Shown here piece by piece: positions 17,887 through 27,667 of a DNA stretch of 64,000 bases (its first letter is position 1; every line of letters starts with the position of its first letter). The notes beneath the pieces were generated by a model. It was not told the origin of the DNA and did not search any database. It saw only the letters and a program-made list of their open reading frames with translations. The stretch spans positions 186,001-250,000 of the forward strand of contig NZ_SCFN01000003.1 in the NCBI RefSeq assembly GCF_004138285.1, given 5' to 3'. A program made the translations under genes and the position numbers. Source of the stretch: Gottfriedia acidiceleris (GTDB lineage: Bacteria; Bacillota; Bacilli; Bacillales; Bacillaceae_G).

Positions 17887-19719
17887 TTATATTGTTTTTC
17901 CTTTTATATCTACACTTAACCTTTCATTTATTCCATCTAGTTCCTTTTGTAATGTAACGATTTTTAAGATTTGAGCTTTCTTTTCTTCATCCGTATCTTT
18001 TTCTTCTGCATTCATTGCAGCTATTTCTAGTTGTAATTTAATTCGTTCATTTAATAAAGTTTGCTGATCGTTTGAGATGTTCTGTCTACCGTTCCATTCT
18101 GCAAAAGATCCTTTGAATTCATAAAGATTTCCATTTTCAATATGAATTACACGATTTGAGACCTTTTTTAGTAAATATGGGTCATGTGACACTACAACTA
18201 CTGCTCCAGGATAGGCAGCTAATGCTTCTTCAATTCTTTCTCTCGTGTGAATATCTAAATAGTTTGTTGGCTCATCAAGCACTAGTAGATTAGCATCAGA
18301 AAAGTATAACTTTACGAAAGCAACTCTACATTTCTCACCCATGCTTAATTGAGCAATATTTTTGTAAACATCCTCTCTTCTAAAAAGGAAACAGGCTAAA
18401 ATTGTTCTGGCTTCTGTTTCAGTCATATTTGGAAGTGATAAAATTTCATTTAAAATTGTTGATTCCTCATTTAAAGCTTCAAGTTCCTGCATAAAGTAAC
18501 CTATTTTTAATTGAGGGTTATGTCGTACAGATCCATTATTAGGAGTCATTAATCCTGTTAATAATTTCAAAAATGTAGATTTTCCAGAGCCATTTTTTCC
18601 GATTACAGCTAATCGATCTTCTCGATTTAGAATAAAATCAACCTGGTTAAATAACGATTTTTCATCATATGAAAAATCAACTTTTTCAAATGTAATCATT
18701 TGTTTAGCTGAAAATGAATCATTTTCAAAGCTTGCTGAAATTGTTTTAGTTTCTTTTGGTTTTTCTACTTTTCTTTTCTCTAATCGTTCTAAATCCTTTT
18801 CTTTTGATTTAAACCTTAATGCGTTTTTTGCCGCTTGTTTCTTAGCAAAAGGGTCACGTTCACTAGCCGCATTATGAGAGCTTGTAAACCATTGTTTATA
18901 TTGATTAATTGTTTCAATGAGTTTTTTCTTTTCCGCTTCTTGTTTCTCATATTGTGCTTGTTGAGTTTTTCGCTCATGTTCTTTTTGTATTTTGTATGTT
19001 GAATAGCCACCATTATACTTAGATGTACCAATATCCGTTAATTCTACAGTAACAGTCGCAACATCATCAATGAATTGTCGTTCATGAGAAATAAAAAGTA
19101 CACTACCTTTAAAGTTTTGTAACCATTCCGTTAACCATTGAATTGACTCAGTGTCTAAATGATTTGTTGGTTCATCCAAAATTAACAGTTTTGGTTCCTT
19201 CATCATGATTTTTGCTAATTTGACTTTTGTTTTTTGTCCTCCACTTAAGTGACTGAATGGGATATTCCATAACTCCTGCGGTAATTGAAATTTCTTTAAA
19301 ACTTGATCTATTTTTGTTTCCCAATCATAGCAATCTAATTCTAAATATTTACTTAAACTCTCGTTATATTTAGCAAGATTTTGTTCGTTAGACAAATCAA
19401 GTAAATACTTTTCTAAATTCTTTTTGATAAGATATCGCTCTTGATCAAATGATTCGATCACTTCCCTTGCTGAAAAGTTTTCCTGATTCTCTTCATCGGT
19501 TAAAAGCCATCCAATTTCATCTTTTGAATAGTGGATTTGCAGCATTCCTTTTTTCAATGGGATATTACCTAAAAGGGCATTAATAAATGTTGACTTTCCA
19601 ACTCCATTTTCACCAATTAATGCTACCCTTTCACCTTCTTTTATGTCTAAGTTTCCATTTTTAAAAATTGTTTTTCCATTTAATTCTATTTCTATATTCG
19701 ATGCTTTTATAATAAACAT
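17887..19719 (-). CDS. ABC-F ATPase, antibiotic-resistance-type
   Basis: About 610 residues with two ATPase domains and no membrane segments. Walker A motifs are GENGVGKST (near 38) and GKNGSGKST; signature motifs are LSGGQ and LSMGE; Walker B motifs are LLILDEPTNHLD and LLVLDEPTNYLD. Between the domains is a charged linker of about 80 residues. It resembles VmlR/Vga/Lsa-type ribosome protection proteins, which remove antibiotics from the peptidyl transferase centre. I prefer ATG 19719 (GGAG 8 bases upstream) over GTG 19728. An intrinsic terminator 72 bases ahead of the start suggests attenuation control. Resistance spectrum is unknown. Confidence 0.85.
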   Translation of the reverse strand: MFIIKASNIEIELNGKTIFKNGNLDIKEGERVALIGENGVGKSTFINALLGNIPLKKGMLQIHYSKDEIGWLLTDEENQENFSAREVIESFDQERYLIKKNLEKYLLDLSNEQNLAKYNESLSKYLELDCYDWETKIDQVLKKFQLPQELWNIPFSHLSGGQKTKVKLAKIMMKEPKLLILDEPTNHLDTESIQWLTEWLQNFKGSVLFISHERQFIDDVATVTVELTDIGTSKYNGGYSTYKIQKEHERKTQQAQYEKQEAEKKKLIETINQYKQWFTSSHNAASERDPFAKKQAAKNALRFKSKEKDLERLEKRKVEKPKETKTISASFENDSFSAKQMITFEKVDFSYDEKSLFNQVDFILNREDRLAVIGKNGSGKSTFLKLLTGLMTPNNGSVRHNPQLKIGYFMQELEALNEESTILNEILSLPNMTETEARTILACFLFRREDVYKNIAQLSMGEKCRVAFVKLYFSDANLLVLDEPTNYLDIHTRERIEEALAAYPGAVVVVSHDPYLLKKVSNRVIHIENGNLYEFKGSFAEWNGRQNISNDQQTLLNERIKLQLEIAAMNAEEKDTDEEKKAQILKIVTLQKELDGINERLSVDIKGKTI

Positions 19720-19791
19720 ATACTTCACTCCATCCGATTTTAAAATATCACTCTGCTTAAAAATTCAATCGTTAACCAGAGAAAATAAAAA

Positions 19792-19818
19792 ACACACAAG
19801 CAGTATCTGCCTGTGTGT
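19792..19818 (-). terminator. Attenuator-like terminator in the ABC-F leader
   Basis: ACACACA(G)GCAG pairs with CTGC(T)TGTGTGT and is followed by TTTTTTATTTT on the minus strand. It stands between a promoter about 270 bases upstream and the ABC-F start 72 bases downstream, so it would block the gene unless read through. Confidence 0.7.
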
Positions 19819-20081
19819 AAATTGGATGTGATTTAATAAGCCGTGTATATATAAATATATACGTTAGAATATATTTCAAATGAAATGTAATAGTAAATAA
19901 ACCATGTATTTAAGACAATGGATTAATTTAATATTAGTATAGGCTCATAAATAGACATAGTTATCCAATTTCTCTGATTTCAGGCAGAGTACTTTTTTGC
20001 TATAAAATTCGTTAGCTTAAAAAGTTATCGGATATTGTACATAGTGTCTAAATTTGATGCCTCCTTAAAAATATTAATTTA

Positions 20082-20110
20082 ATCTTAGCTTACTTTTAGT
20101 ATGAATTCAA
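20082..20110 (-). promoter_or_regulatory. Promoter of the ABC-F leader RNA
   Basis: TTGAAT (20105-20110) and TAAGAT (20082-20087) are 17 bases apart. The predicted transcript has a perfect AAGGAGG about 10 bases from its 5' end (20060-20066) with no start codon at normal spacing; the nearest ATG, 16 bases on, encodes only five residues. Another possible leader ORF of 11 codons (MSIYEPILILN) lies near 19955. Confidence 0.55.
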
Positions 20111-20120
20111 TGGTTTCTTT

Positions 20121-20615
20121 TTATTCTTTCCAAATTAATGCCAATTCCTTACTCAATTTCTTTCTTAATTGGCGACTTTCTAATCGTTTAAATGCTAATT
20201 GCTGTAATTTAATTTCTTCCTCAGTTTCTGGTATTACCTCTACTACTTTATGTGGTTTTCCATCTTTTAGTGCAACAAATGTTACGAAACATGTTGCAGC
20301 AACTCTTTTTTCACCTGAAAGTAGGTCTTCGGCAGTAGCTCGAACAAATACTTCCATTGAGCTTGAGCCTGTTAAGATCACGAACGATTCATAATATATG
20401 CAGTCACTTTCGCGAACTGGGCATAAAAATTCTACTGAATCCATCGATGCGGTTACACATTCCATTCTCGAATGCTTTGTAGCTGAAATGGAGGCAATTA
20501 AGTCCATTGCGGCAAGCATTTTTCCTCCGAATAATGTACCATGGTTATTTAAATCAGTTGGAAATATTCTACTACTATCAAATACTCTGGATTCTTTTAC
20601 ATATCTACCATTCAT
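20121..20615 (-). CDS. Acyl-CoA thioesterase (hot-dog, YciA/BACH type)
   Basis: 164 residues starting at ATG 20615 with AGGGTGA 5 bases upstream. The motif IFPTDLNNHGTLFGGKMLAAMDLIAS holds the catalytic Asn/Asp region of acyl-CoA hydrolases, and SMDSVEFLCPV is the second strand motif. It would hydrolyse acyl-CoA to fatty acid and CoA in the cytosol. It lies only 16 bases downstream of metE on the same strand and may be cotranscribed with it, which is an unexplained pairing. Confidence 0.85.
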   Translation of the reverse strand: MNGRYVKESRVFDSSRIFPTDLNNHGTLFGGKMLAAMDLIASISATKHSRMECVTASMDSVEFLCPVRESDCIYYESFVILTGSSSMEVFVRATAEDLLSGEKRVAATCFVTFVALKDGKPHKVVEVIPETEEEIKLQQLAFKRLESRQLRKKLSKELALIWKE

Positions 20616-20631
20616 CGATTTCACCCTATCA

Positions 20632-22920
20632 TTAAATAATTGAATAATATTTTTCTCGAACTTTTTTCGCAGATTTTACCATATTTGATAAGGCATCTAT
20701 TACCTCAGTTTCATTACGCGTCTTTAAACCACAGTCTGGATTAACCCAAAATCTATTTGCATCACACACTTTTAATGAACTAATAATATTTTCTTCCATT
20801 TCTTCAACCGACGGTACCCTCGGACTATGAATATCATACACGCCTAAACCAATTCCAAATGGATAAGGCGACTCAGATAAATAAGTAGAAAATTCTTGAT
20901 GACTTCTTGCATGTTCAATTGAAATAACATCCGCATCTAAATCAATAATTGTGTCCATAATATCGCTAAAGTTGCTATAACACATATGAGTATGTATTTG
21001 CGTTTCATTACGGACTCTTGATGTAGCTAAACGAAATGCTCTAGTTACCCAATGTAAATATTGATTCCAATCTTTTTGCTTCAAAGGTAAACCTTCTCGA
21101 ATTGCAGGTTCATCAACTTGAATAATTGAAATGCCAGCAGCTTCAAGCGCTTTTACTTCTTTACGTAAAGCTAATGCAATTTCATTTGCTATTTCCTCTC
21201 TTGTACGATCCTCACGAACAAACGACCAATTTAATATTGTAACTGGACCCGTTAACATTCCTTTGACTGGTTTAGTTGTGATACTTTGTGCATACTCAGT
21301 TTCATTTACAGTAATTGGCTTTGTAAATTCCACTTTACTAAAAATAATCGGGGGTTTAACGCATCGTGATCCATAAGATTGAACCCATGCTTTTTTTGTA
21401 AATGCAAATCCCTCTAGTTTCTCACCAAAATATTCAACCATATCCGTACGCTCATACTCACCATGTACTAATACATCCATTTCAATATTTTCTTGAATTT
21501 CAATCCATTCTTTAATTTTCAATTTAATTTGATTCATATATTCTGAATCATCGATCGTTCCTTTTCGCCATTGCTGTCTTATTTGTTTAATTTCCTTCGT
21601 TTGAGGGAAGCTTCCAATTGTAGTCGTTGGTAAAATCGGTAAATTCATTACTTTATTTTGTAATGGATATCTTAAATGAAATGGTACTGGTCTTCTAAAA
21701 TCTTCTTCATTAATGGATTCCAATTCATTACGGGTTGAGTGATTTTTTTCGCTAAGCTGTTTTAAATTTACTAAACAATTACTCGCATATTTAACTTCAT
21801 TATCAAACATGCTCGCTTTGTTTATTAATAAACTTTTTAGTATAACTAACTCTTCTAATTTTTCATCGGCAAACGATAATGCCTCGAATAATGTTTCATT
21901 TAATAAATTCTCTTCAATTTTTGTAACTGGTACATGAAGCAAACTACAAGATGGTTGAATCCACCATTCCTTTGGACTTACTTCTTTTTTGAGAGAATTT
22001 AAAAAATCAATGGAATCATTTAAATCATTTCTCCAAATATTACGTCCATTAAGTATTCCTACGCCTAGTACTTTGTCATTTGGAAATCCGAACTCATGTA
22101 TTGACTTTAAATTTCCATCTTTACCGTGAACAAAATCAAGACCAATGCCCGCTACTGGGAATGAAATTAGTTCTTTATATTGTTCAACTGCTTCAAAGTA
22201 AGTTTGAAGCATTATTGATAATGAAGGTACAGCTTTTGCAATTTTGTCATAGACTTCTTTCATAAAACGAATATCTTTGTTTGATTCTTCTAGCACAAAA
22301 CATGGTTCATCAATTTGTACCCACTCAACACCTTCATTCTCAAGCTCTTTAAGCATTTGAATATAAAGGTTTACTAGATTATTAATTATGTTGCGTTTTT
22401 CTTCTTCTTGGTAACCTTTTGCTAACTGTACAAATGTATAGATTCCTAGAATGACAGGTTTCGTTTTTATACCAAGCTCAAGTAGTGCCTCTTTGTATGC
22501 TTCTAATGGCTTATTGAATAGTAATCTTGATTGCTTGTCTTTTTGATATTCAGGAACGATATAGTGATAGTTTGTATTAAACCATTTCGTCATTTCGCAA
22601 GCTACAATGTTTTTACTACCTCTTGCTAATGCAAAATATGTATCTAGACTTGGTCTTTCATTTATTTCACCAAATCGGCTAGGAATCCAACCAAACATAG
22701 TAGCAAAATCTAGCACATGATCATAAAACGTAAAATCATTTACAGGGACTAGCTCCACACCTAAATCATGCTGTTTCTTTATTGAGCTTAATCTCAGTGA
22801 TTTCATTTCTTTTTCAAATTCTTCTTGATTAATTTTCTTTTGCCAAAAGCTTTCTAACGTTTTTTTCCATTCACGATTTTCACCAATTCTCGGATATCCT
22901 AGATTACTTATATGTACCAC
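20632..22920 (-). CDS. metE: Cobalamin-independent methionine synthase
   Basis: 762 residues, the full MetE length, with two (beta-alpha)8 barrels. N-terminal signature ISNLGYPRIGENREWKK; C-terminal Zn site from THMCYSNF, an Glu in DVISIEHARS and NPDCGLKTR; substrate loop IIQVDEPAIREG. It transfers methyl from 5-methyltetrahydrofolate (polyglutamate) to homocysteine. GTG start behind AAAGGAGAGG. The upstream cobalamin riboswitch makes sense because this enzyme is needed only when B12, and thus MetH, is unavailable. Confidence 0.97.
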   Translation of the reverse strand: MVHISNLGYPRIGENREWKKTLESFWQKKINQEEFEKEMKSLRLSSIKKQHDLGVELVPVNDFTFYDHVLDFATMFGWIPSRFGEINERPSLDTYFALARGSKNIVACEMTKWFNTNYHYIVPEYQKDKQSRLLFNKPLEAYKEALLELGIKTKPVILGIYTFVQLAKGYQEEEKRNIINNLVNLYIQMLKELENEGVEWVQIDEPCFVLEESNKDIRFMKEVYDKIAKAVPSLSIMLQTYFEAVEQYKELISFPVAGIGLDFVHGKDGNLKSIHEFGFPNDKVLGVGILNGRNIWRNDLNDSIDFLNSLKKEVSPKEWWIQPSCSLLHVPVTKIEENLLNETLFEALSFADEKLEELVILKSLLINKASMFDNEVKYASNCLVNLKQLSEKNHSTRNELESINEEDFRRPVPFHLRYPLQNKVMNLPILPTTTIGSFPQTKEIKQIRQQWRKGTIDDSEYMNQIKLKIKEWIEIQENIEMDVLVHGEYERTDMVEYFGEKLEGFAFTKKAWVQSYGSRCVKPPIIFSKVEFTKPITVNETEYAQSITTKPVKGMLTGPVTILNWSFVREDRTREEIANEIALALRKEVKALEAAGISIIQVDEPAIREGLPLKQKDWNQYLHWVTRAFRLATSRVRNETQIHTHMCYSNFSDIMDTIIDLDADVISIEHARSHQEFSTYLSESPYPFGIGLGVYDIHSPRVPSVEEMEENIISSLKVCDANRFWVNPDCGLKTRNETEVIDALSNMVKSAKKVREKYYSII

Positions 22921-22946
22921 TTTTTCCCTCTCCTTTTAACTAAAAT

Positions 22947-22984
22947 AAAAAAGCATTTTTATCTCATAAGAGACAAAAATGCCT
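22947..22984 (-). terminator. Expression-platform terminator upstream of metE
   Basis: GCATTTTTGTCTC pairs with GAGATAAAAATGC, followed by TTTTTTATTTT on the minus strand, 27 bases before the metE start. The 5' arm begins directly after the stop codon of a 17-codon ORF. Confidence 0.85.
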
Positions 22985-23038
22985 TTAAGTTGGAAAACAT
23001 AAATAATTAGAATACGTTAACTTAAGCTTTCTTTCCAT
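22985..23038 (-). CDS. Possible 17-residue upstream ORF between riboswitch and terminator
   Basis: ATG follows GGGAGGTG with ideal spacing and encodes MERKLKLTYSNYLCFPT, ending in TAA exactly at the foot of the terminator. Alternatively the same segment is only the antiterminator: TGCCTT (23039-23044) can pair with AAGGCA, and TTAAGTT with AACTTAA, which would break the terminator. I cannot tell whether the ORF is translated. Confidence 0.35.
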   Translation of the reverse strand: MERKLKLTYSNYLCFPT

Positions 23039-23075
23039 AAGGCACCTCCCTATCTCTCGTAGGTCAAACAGCGTC

Positions 23076-23280
23076 GTTAGAATAGGCAGGTCTCCTGACT
23101 TAAGAATCTTTGTAAATAAAAGCCTTCCTTATATTAATAAGTGGCATCTTCTTATTTACTCCTCTATTACAGTGGCGGGACCGTGTTGGAATTTAACCAA
23201 ACTTCCCTTTTAAGTAAATGATTTCAAACTTTGAACTTCATTTACACCTATTCCCTACTATTTAGTTTTCATCATTTTGT
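23076..23280 (-). promoter_or_regulatory. Cobalamin (B12) riboswitch
   Basis: On the minus strand the hallmark blocks occur in order: GGGAAGTTTGGT, then AATTCCAACACGGTCCCGCC and ACTGTAATAG (the B12 box, 23166-23190), then AAGTCAGGAGACCTGCC (23086-23102). This matches the AdoCbl aptamer core. It precedes an antiterminator/terminator pair and metE, so bound cobalamin should switch metE off. Exact aptamer ends are estimated. Confidence 0.93.
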
Positions 23281-23390
23281 CATAAAATGCAAAAATAGTC
23301 AAAATATTTATTATTTATTTTCCGTACTTTTTTAAAAAAATTTTTATTTTAAGTTAAATAAATACTATCGATTTAGTTATTCAGGCAATA

Positions 23391-23459
23391 AAAAAAATGC
23401 GTTCGTATTATAAAATCATCCAGTTTAATTACTGTTTGATAGAATAATACGAACGCATT
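23391..23459 (-). terminator. Terminator of the amino-acid permease gene
   Basis: A perfect 15-bp stem (ATGCGTTCGTATTAT with ATAATACGAACGCAT) has a long loop holding a small inner stem, with T8 on the minus strand. It is unusually long for an intrinsic terminator. Confidence 0.85.
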
Positions 23460-23535
23460 GATTGTTGAAAAAATTTATATTTTTATTGAATACCTATAGT
23501 CAAAGGAACATCTTACCTTCAAACTAAGTGATTTA

Positions 23536-24924
23536 TCAGTTAGCTACTTCTTCATCTGCTTGAGCATCTAATGGAACACGTTTTCCAATACCGAAAGCAT
23601 AAAAACAAATGACAAGGATTGCCAAGAAAATTATCCCTACAATAAGTGAGATACGTGTGTCATCATTAAACCACATACCGATTAATACCAAAACTAAATA
23701 GGCTAACGTTAAGTAGTTAGTAAATGGCGCAAAAGGCATTTTAAAAGGATGATTCTTAATTTCATCTCCCTTTACTTTTCTGAAACGAATATGACTAATT
23801 AGAATGACAAACCACGGGATCATCCCAGGAAGTACGCTTGCACTGTATACATACACGAATAAGTTTTTTGGTGCAATAAAATTTAAAATAACGCCGATTA
23901 CTAAACCAACTAGTACACCAATCGTACCAAATAAAGGCACTCCGTTATTTGAGATTTTTGTAAAATATTTTGGTGCTTGTCCATTTATACCTAATGTATA
24001 AAGCATGCGTCCTGCACTATATATACCACTGTTACAGCCAGACAATGCAGCAGTGATTACTACAAAGTTAATAATTCCAGCTGCAGCTGTAATACCAAAT
24101 TTTGCAAAAGTTACAACAAACGGGCTACCAATTGAATTTAGTTGATCCCAAGGGAAAACTGTTACAATTACAAAAATAGCACCAATATAGAAGATTAATA
24201 TACGCCAAATAAGACTTTGAATCGCTTCTTTTAATGTTTTTTTCGGATTTTCTGCTTCTCCAGCTGTAATACCAATTAATTCAACGCCTTGATAAGCTCC
24301 AACAACTAGTGAAAGTGCAAAGAAGAAACCTGACCAACCACCTGTAAAGAAGCCGCCATTTTTCCAAAGGTTAGATATTCCAATCGCATTTCCTCCGTTT
24401 CCTAAGCCGAAGAAAATAAGACCAAAGCCCGCAACAATCATCAATAAAATCGTAACGACTTTAATCATTGCAAACCAAAATTCAAATTCACCAAATGATT
24501 TAACGGAAATTAAATTTGCTGCACCTAGAATCCCAATTGCAATAATTCCTGGTATCCAAGCTGGTAGGTCTGGAAACCAGTACTTCATATATGCCCCAAC
24601 TGCTATAATTTCTGACATTCCAACAATTACCCACTGGAACCAGTTACTCCAAGCAGTCATATACCCTGCTAAAGGGTGTATATATTTATGGCCAAATGTC
24701 GCAAATGAACCTGTACTTGGCTCAACGTATAACATTTCCCCCATTGCACGCATAATGAAGAAGATAAAAATCCCCGAAATTGCATAAGCAAGCATTACTG
24801 ATGGGCCTGTCCAATGAATTGTACTCGTCGAACCCATAAATAAACCTACACCGATTGTACCGCCTAATGCAATCATCTGAATATGGCGCGCTTTCAATCC
24901 TTTTTTCAATTCCTTTTGTGCCAT
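23536..24924 (-). CDS. Amino-acid permease, APC superfamily (AAT family)
   Basis: 462 residues with 12 predicted transmembrane helices. N-terminal [26 protein letters not shown] is the AAT family signature, and [25 protein letters not shown] follows. It imports an amino acid by proton symport; relatives include AapA, CycA and YbxG, so D-Ala, D-Ser, Gly or another neutral amino acid are possible substrates. ATG 24924 has GGGAGG 7 bases upstream, whereas the open frame to 24999 is less likely to be translated. Confidence 0.88.
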   Translation of the reverse strand: MAQKELKKGLKARHIQMIALGGTIGVGLFMGSTSTIHWTGPSVMLAYAISGIFIFFIMRAMGEMLYVEPSTGSFATFGHKYIHPLAGYMTAWSNWFQWVIVGMSEIIAVGAYMKYWFPDLPAWIPGIIAIGILGAANLISVKSFGEFEFWFAMIKVVTILLMIVAGFGLIFFGLGNGGNAIGISNLWKNGGFFTGGWSGFFFALSLVVGAYQGVELIGITAGEAENPKKTLKEAIQSLIWRILIFYIGAIFVIVTVFPWDQLNSIGSPFVVTFAKFGITAAAGIINFVVITAALSGCNSGIYSAGRMLYTLGINGQAPKYFTKISNNGVPLFGTIGVLVGLVIGVILNFIAPKNLFVYVYSASVLPGMIPWFVILISHIRFRKVKGDEIKNHPFKMPFAPFTNYLTLAYLVLVLIGMWFNDDTRISLIVGIIFLAILVICFYAFGIGKRVPLDAQADEEVAN

Positions 24925-25052
24925 TCTATTTCCTCCCTTTTCTGATGAAACAAGTGTCACTTTTTGAATCAATCTTAAAAACTTCTCCCCTAAAACCATT
25001 ACTAACTTATTAAGAAAATTTACAGTTAAAAAGCTTCTTAATTCCCCTAAAA

Positions 25053-26408
25053 TTAACTTATCTTTCGAATTGAACTAGGAATATCTTCCTTATTTTTCTT
25101 ACGTAAAATACTAATAAAATAACCAATAAAACCACCAATAATAGCTGGAAATATCCAACCTAAACCTAAACTATACAACGGGAGGTACTTAGTGAAGAAA
25201 TGATGAATTACTTCAATTTGTATTCCAGCTGAGTTTAATCCATCAAATAGACTCACAATAAAAGTTAAGATCAAACTGCCTTGATATACTTCTGACCTAC
25301 CTTTAAATGTATAGTGTAAGAATGTTAAGAAAATTAAGGATATAGCGATAGGATATAGTGTCATTAATACAGGAATTGAAACTTTAATTAACTGTGTTAA
25401 ACCTATATTTGCTATAAGTGTACTAAATACAGTCATAATGATCGCAATTTTTTTGTAAGAAATGGCTGGAAACAATTCATGAAAAAAAGTAGAACAAGCA
25501 GTGATTAGACCTACACTCGTAGTCAAACATGCCACTGTAATCATTAAACCTAATAATATTGCCCCATAAGAACCAAAATAATAGTCTGAAACTTTCGCTA
25601 AAACTTCAGCTCCATTATCTAATCGACCAAGTTTCTCAACACTTGAAGCGCCCATATAAGAAAGAGCAGAATAGATTATTGCTAAAAGTGAAGCAGCTAT
25701 TGCTGTTGACTTTCCACAAACGATCATTAGCTGTTTTTTAGTAGTAACTCCTTTTCCTTTAATTGCGTTTACAATAATAATTCCAAAAACAAATGCTACA
25801 AGAGCATCCATTGTTAAATAACCTTCTTGAAAACCTTTAAAAAACACATTTGCTGTGTAACCTTTAAATGGCTCTTGAAATCTTCCAATTGGATGAACAA
25901 TAGCGATAACAACAAGCAATCCGATAAACGTTAATTTAATAGGCGTTAGAAATTTTCCAACTACATCAATAATCTTTGTAGGATTAAGTGATAACAAGCA
26001 TGTAACTGTGAAAAATAAGATTGTAAATATGATTAATGCACCAGGACTTGCATCATTTGATAAAAAGGGTTTAACACCAATTTCAAACGATACATTCCCT
26101 GATCTAGGGATAGCAAAAAAAGGACCAATTGCTAGATAGAGAACCGTAGTAAATACAATACCAAACAACGGATGTACACGTCTAGCTAAAGATTGCAAAT
26201 TTTTTTCACCCGAAAAAACAAAAGCTGTAACACCTAACAATGGTAATCCAACGCCAGTAACTAAAAAACCTGCATTGGCTATCCATACGTTTTTTCCGGC
26301 TAACTGTCCAAGTATGGGTGGGAAAATTAGATTTCCTGCTCCAAAAAACAGTGCAAATAACATAAAACCTAGAATGATTATAAAAGTATTAGGTACTTTT
26401 GGTGACAT
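25053..26408 (-). CDS. brnQ: Branched-chain amino acid transporter BrnQ
   Basis: 451 residues of the LIVCS family with 12 hydrophobic segments and the N-terminal signature [21 protein letters not shown]. It imports Leu, Ile and Val with Na+ or H+. ATG 26408 has GGAG 9 bases upstream. It is 128 bp upstream of the AAT permease on the same strand; no terminator was seen between them, so the two transporters may form an operon. Confidence 0.92.
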   Translation of the reverse strand: MSPKVPNTFIIILGFMLFALFFGAGNLIFPPILGQLAGKNVWIANAGFLVTGVGLPLLGVTAFVFSGEKNLQSLARRVHPLFGIVFTTVLYLAIGPFFAIPRSGNVSFEIGVKPFLSNDASPGALIIFTILFFTVTCLLSLNPTKIIDVVGKFLTPIKLTFIGLLVVIAIVHPIGRFQEPFKGYTANVFFKGFQEGYLTMDALVAFVFGIIIVNAIKGKGVTTKKQLMIVCGKSTAIAASLLAIIYSALSYMGASSVEKLGRLDNGAEVLAKVSDYYFGSYGAILLGLMITVACLTTSVGLITACSTFFHELFPAISYKKIAIIMTVFSTLIANIGLTQLIKVSIPVLMTLYPIAISLIFLTFLHYTFKGRSEVYQGSLILTFIVSLFDGLNSAGIQIEVIHHFFTKYLPLYSLGLGWIFPAIIGGFIGYFISILRKKNKEDIPSSIRKIS

Positions 26409-26651
26409 AAACAACAACTCCGATTAATAATTTGTATAAAGTTCCCAATTGGACTAATTTTCAGACCAAACAATCTTACCTCACATTTTCATCAAATTCA
26501 ATAAAATTATACTATAATAAGATATTGTTTCTTCGCGTGATTATATTTTGTCACAATTTTTTCAAATTTATAGAACCCAATTCAGTCGATTCTCTTTAGA
26601 TTTGTTGCTTGTAGGGCAGTTAAGTTGGGATTTACGAGAAATATTAGTCAC

Positions 26652-26689
26652 AAAAAAAGCACCCAAGTCGATAAACTGGGGTGCTTTTT
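26652..26689 (-). terminator. Terminator downstream of the TauE/SafE gene
   Basis: AGCACCC pairs with GGGTGCT (plus inner CAG/CTT pairs), flanked by A7 and T5, so it can act in both directions. It sits beyond the repeat 26690-26770 as seen from the exporter gene. Confidence 0.7.
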
Positions 26690-26770
26690 CATGCTGTTGA
26701 AAAAAGAATTTGTCAATAAAATTGTTGGATTGATCATTGATAAGTAAGTTGTCTCATATTAATTTCCACA
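26690..26770. repeat. Dispersed repeat, short copy
   Basis: About 80 bp beginning CATGCTGTTGAAA and ending ATTTCCACA. It is roughly 87% identical to 45093-45173, as judged by eye. Here the GC-rich 3' half found in the second copy is absent. Confidence 0.75.
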
Positions 26771-26795
26771 TTTTGGAAGAACAGTTTTTTAAAAA

Positions 26796-27557
26796 TTATT
26801 GAATAAAGTCATAAATATTCTTTACTAGTAATAAACAGGTTACTGTAATGAACAACGCACGAACATAACCGCTTCCTTTTTTTATCGCAAATTTCGATCC
26901 ACAAATCGCACCGGCAATTTGTGCAATTCCCATTATTATTCCATAAGTGTAGTTTACTTGTCCTAAAAACATAAACATTAACAATCCAGCAATATTACTA
27001 CTAAAGTTTAAAAATTTTGCATTACCTGCAGCCTTTAAAAAATCAAAACCAATCAACAAAAAAGCAAATATTAAAAATGATCCTGTTCCAGGTCCGATGA
27101 ACCCATCATAGAAGCCAATCGCAAATATCGTAACTAAAAAAATAATGAAATGATAAAAGGATAACTTTTTTGGTGTTGAAATACTTCCCCAATCTTTCTT
27201 GAAAATAGTAAATATTGCTACTGCTCCGAGCATAATTAACATCAATGGCTTAAGCAATTCAGGGTTTAGCAAATGTACAGTGTATGCACCCAATAATGAG
27301 CCAACAAATGAGAGTGGAAAAAATCTAGACACTGATTTTAAATCAAGTTTACCAGAACGATAAAACATGTATGTACTTGTAAGAGAGCCAATTGTCGATG
27401 CTAGTTTGTTGGTAGCTACTGCCGCAGCAGGATTCAGCCCAGTGAATAGTAATGCAGGTAGTGTTATCAACCCACCACCCCCAACAACAGAATCAATAAA
27501 TGACGCTAAAAATCCAAAACAAATTAAAATAATTAATAACGATGAGTCTAAATGCAT
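26796..27557 (-). CDS. TauE/SafE (TSUP) family exporter
   Basis: 253 residues from ATG 27557 (GGAGAGG 9 bases upstream). Seven or eight hydrophobic segments include the family motifs SFIDSVVGGGGLITLPALLF near the start and GFYDGFIGPGTGSF in the middle. TSUP members move sulfite, sulfoacetate or other small organosulfur or carboxylate anions. The gene is divergent from a TrmB-type regulator with about 110 bp between the starts, so that regulator probably controls it. Confidence 0.88.
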   Translation of the reverse strand: MHLDSSLLIILICFGFLASFIDSVVGGGGLITLPALLFTGLNPAAAVATNKLASTIGSLTSTYMFYRSGKLDLKSVSRFFPLSFVGSLLGAYTVHLLNPELLKPLMLIMLGAVAIFTIFKKDWGSISTPKKLSFYHFIIFLVTIFAIGFYDGFIGPGTGSFLIFAFLLIGFDFLKAAGNAKFLNFSSNIAGLLMFMFLGQVNYTYGIIMGIAQIAGAICGSKFAIKKGSGYVRALFITVTCLLLVKNIYDFIQ

Positions 27558-27667
27558 TTCAATCAACCTCTCCATATAGTCACTACTGAAATAGTAACTA
27601 ACTAATTGCTATCTGTAAATAGTTATTGTAAATTTATTACATAAACAAAAAATAGGAGTGCGAAAAA

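Noticed and set aside
17774-17974. 66-codon ORF on the plus strand between yitT-family and ABC-F genes
   Set aside because: It overlaps the 3' end of the ABC-F gene antisense, has no SD, and mirrors AT-rich sequence.
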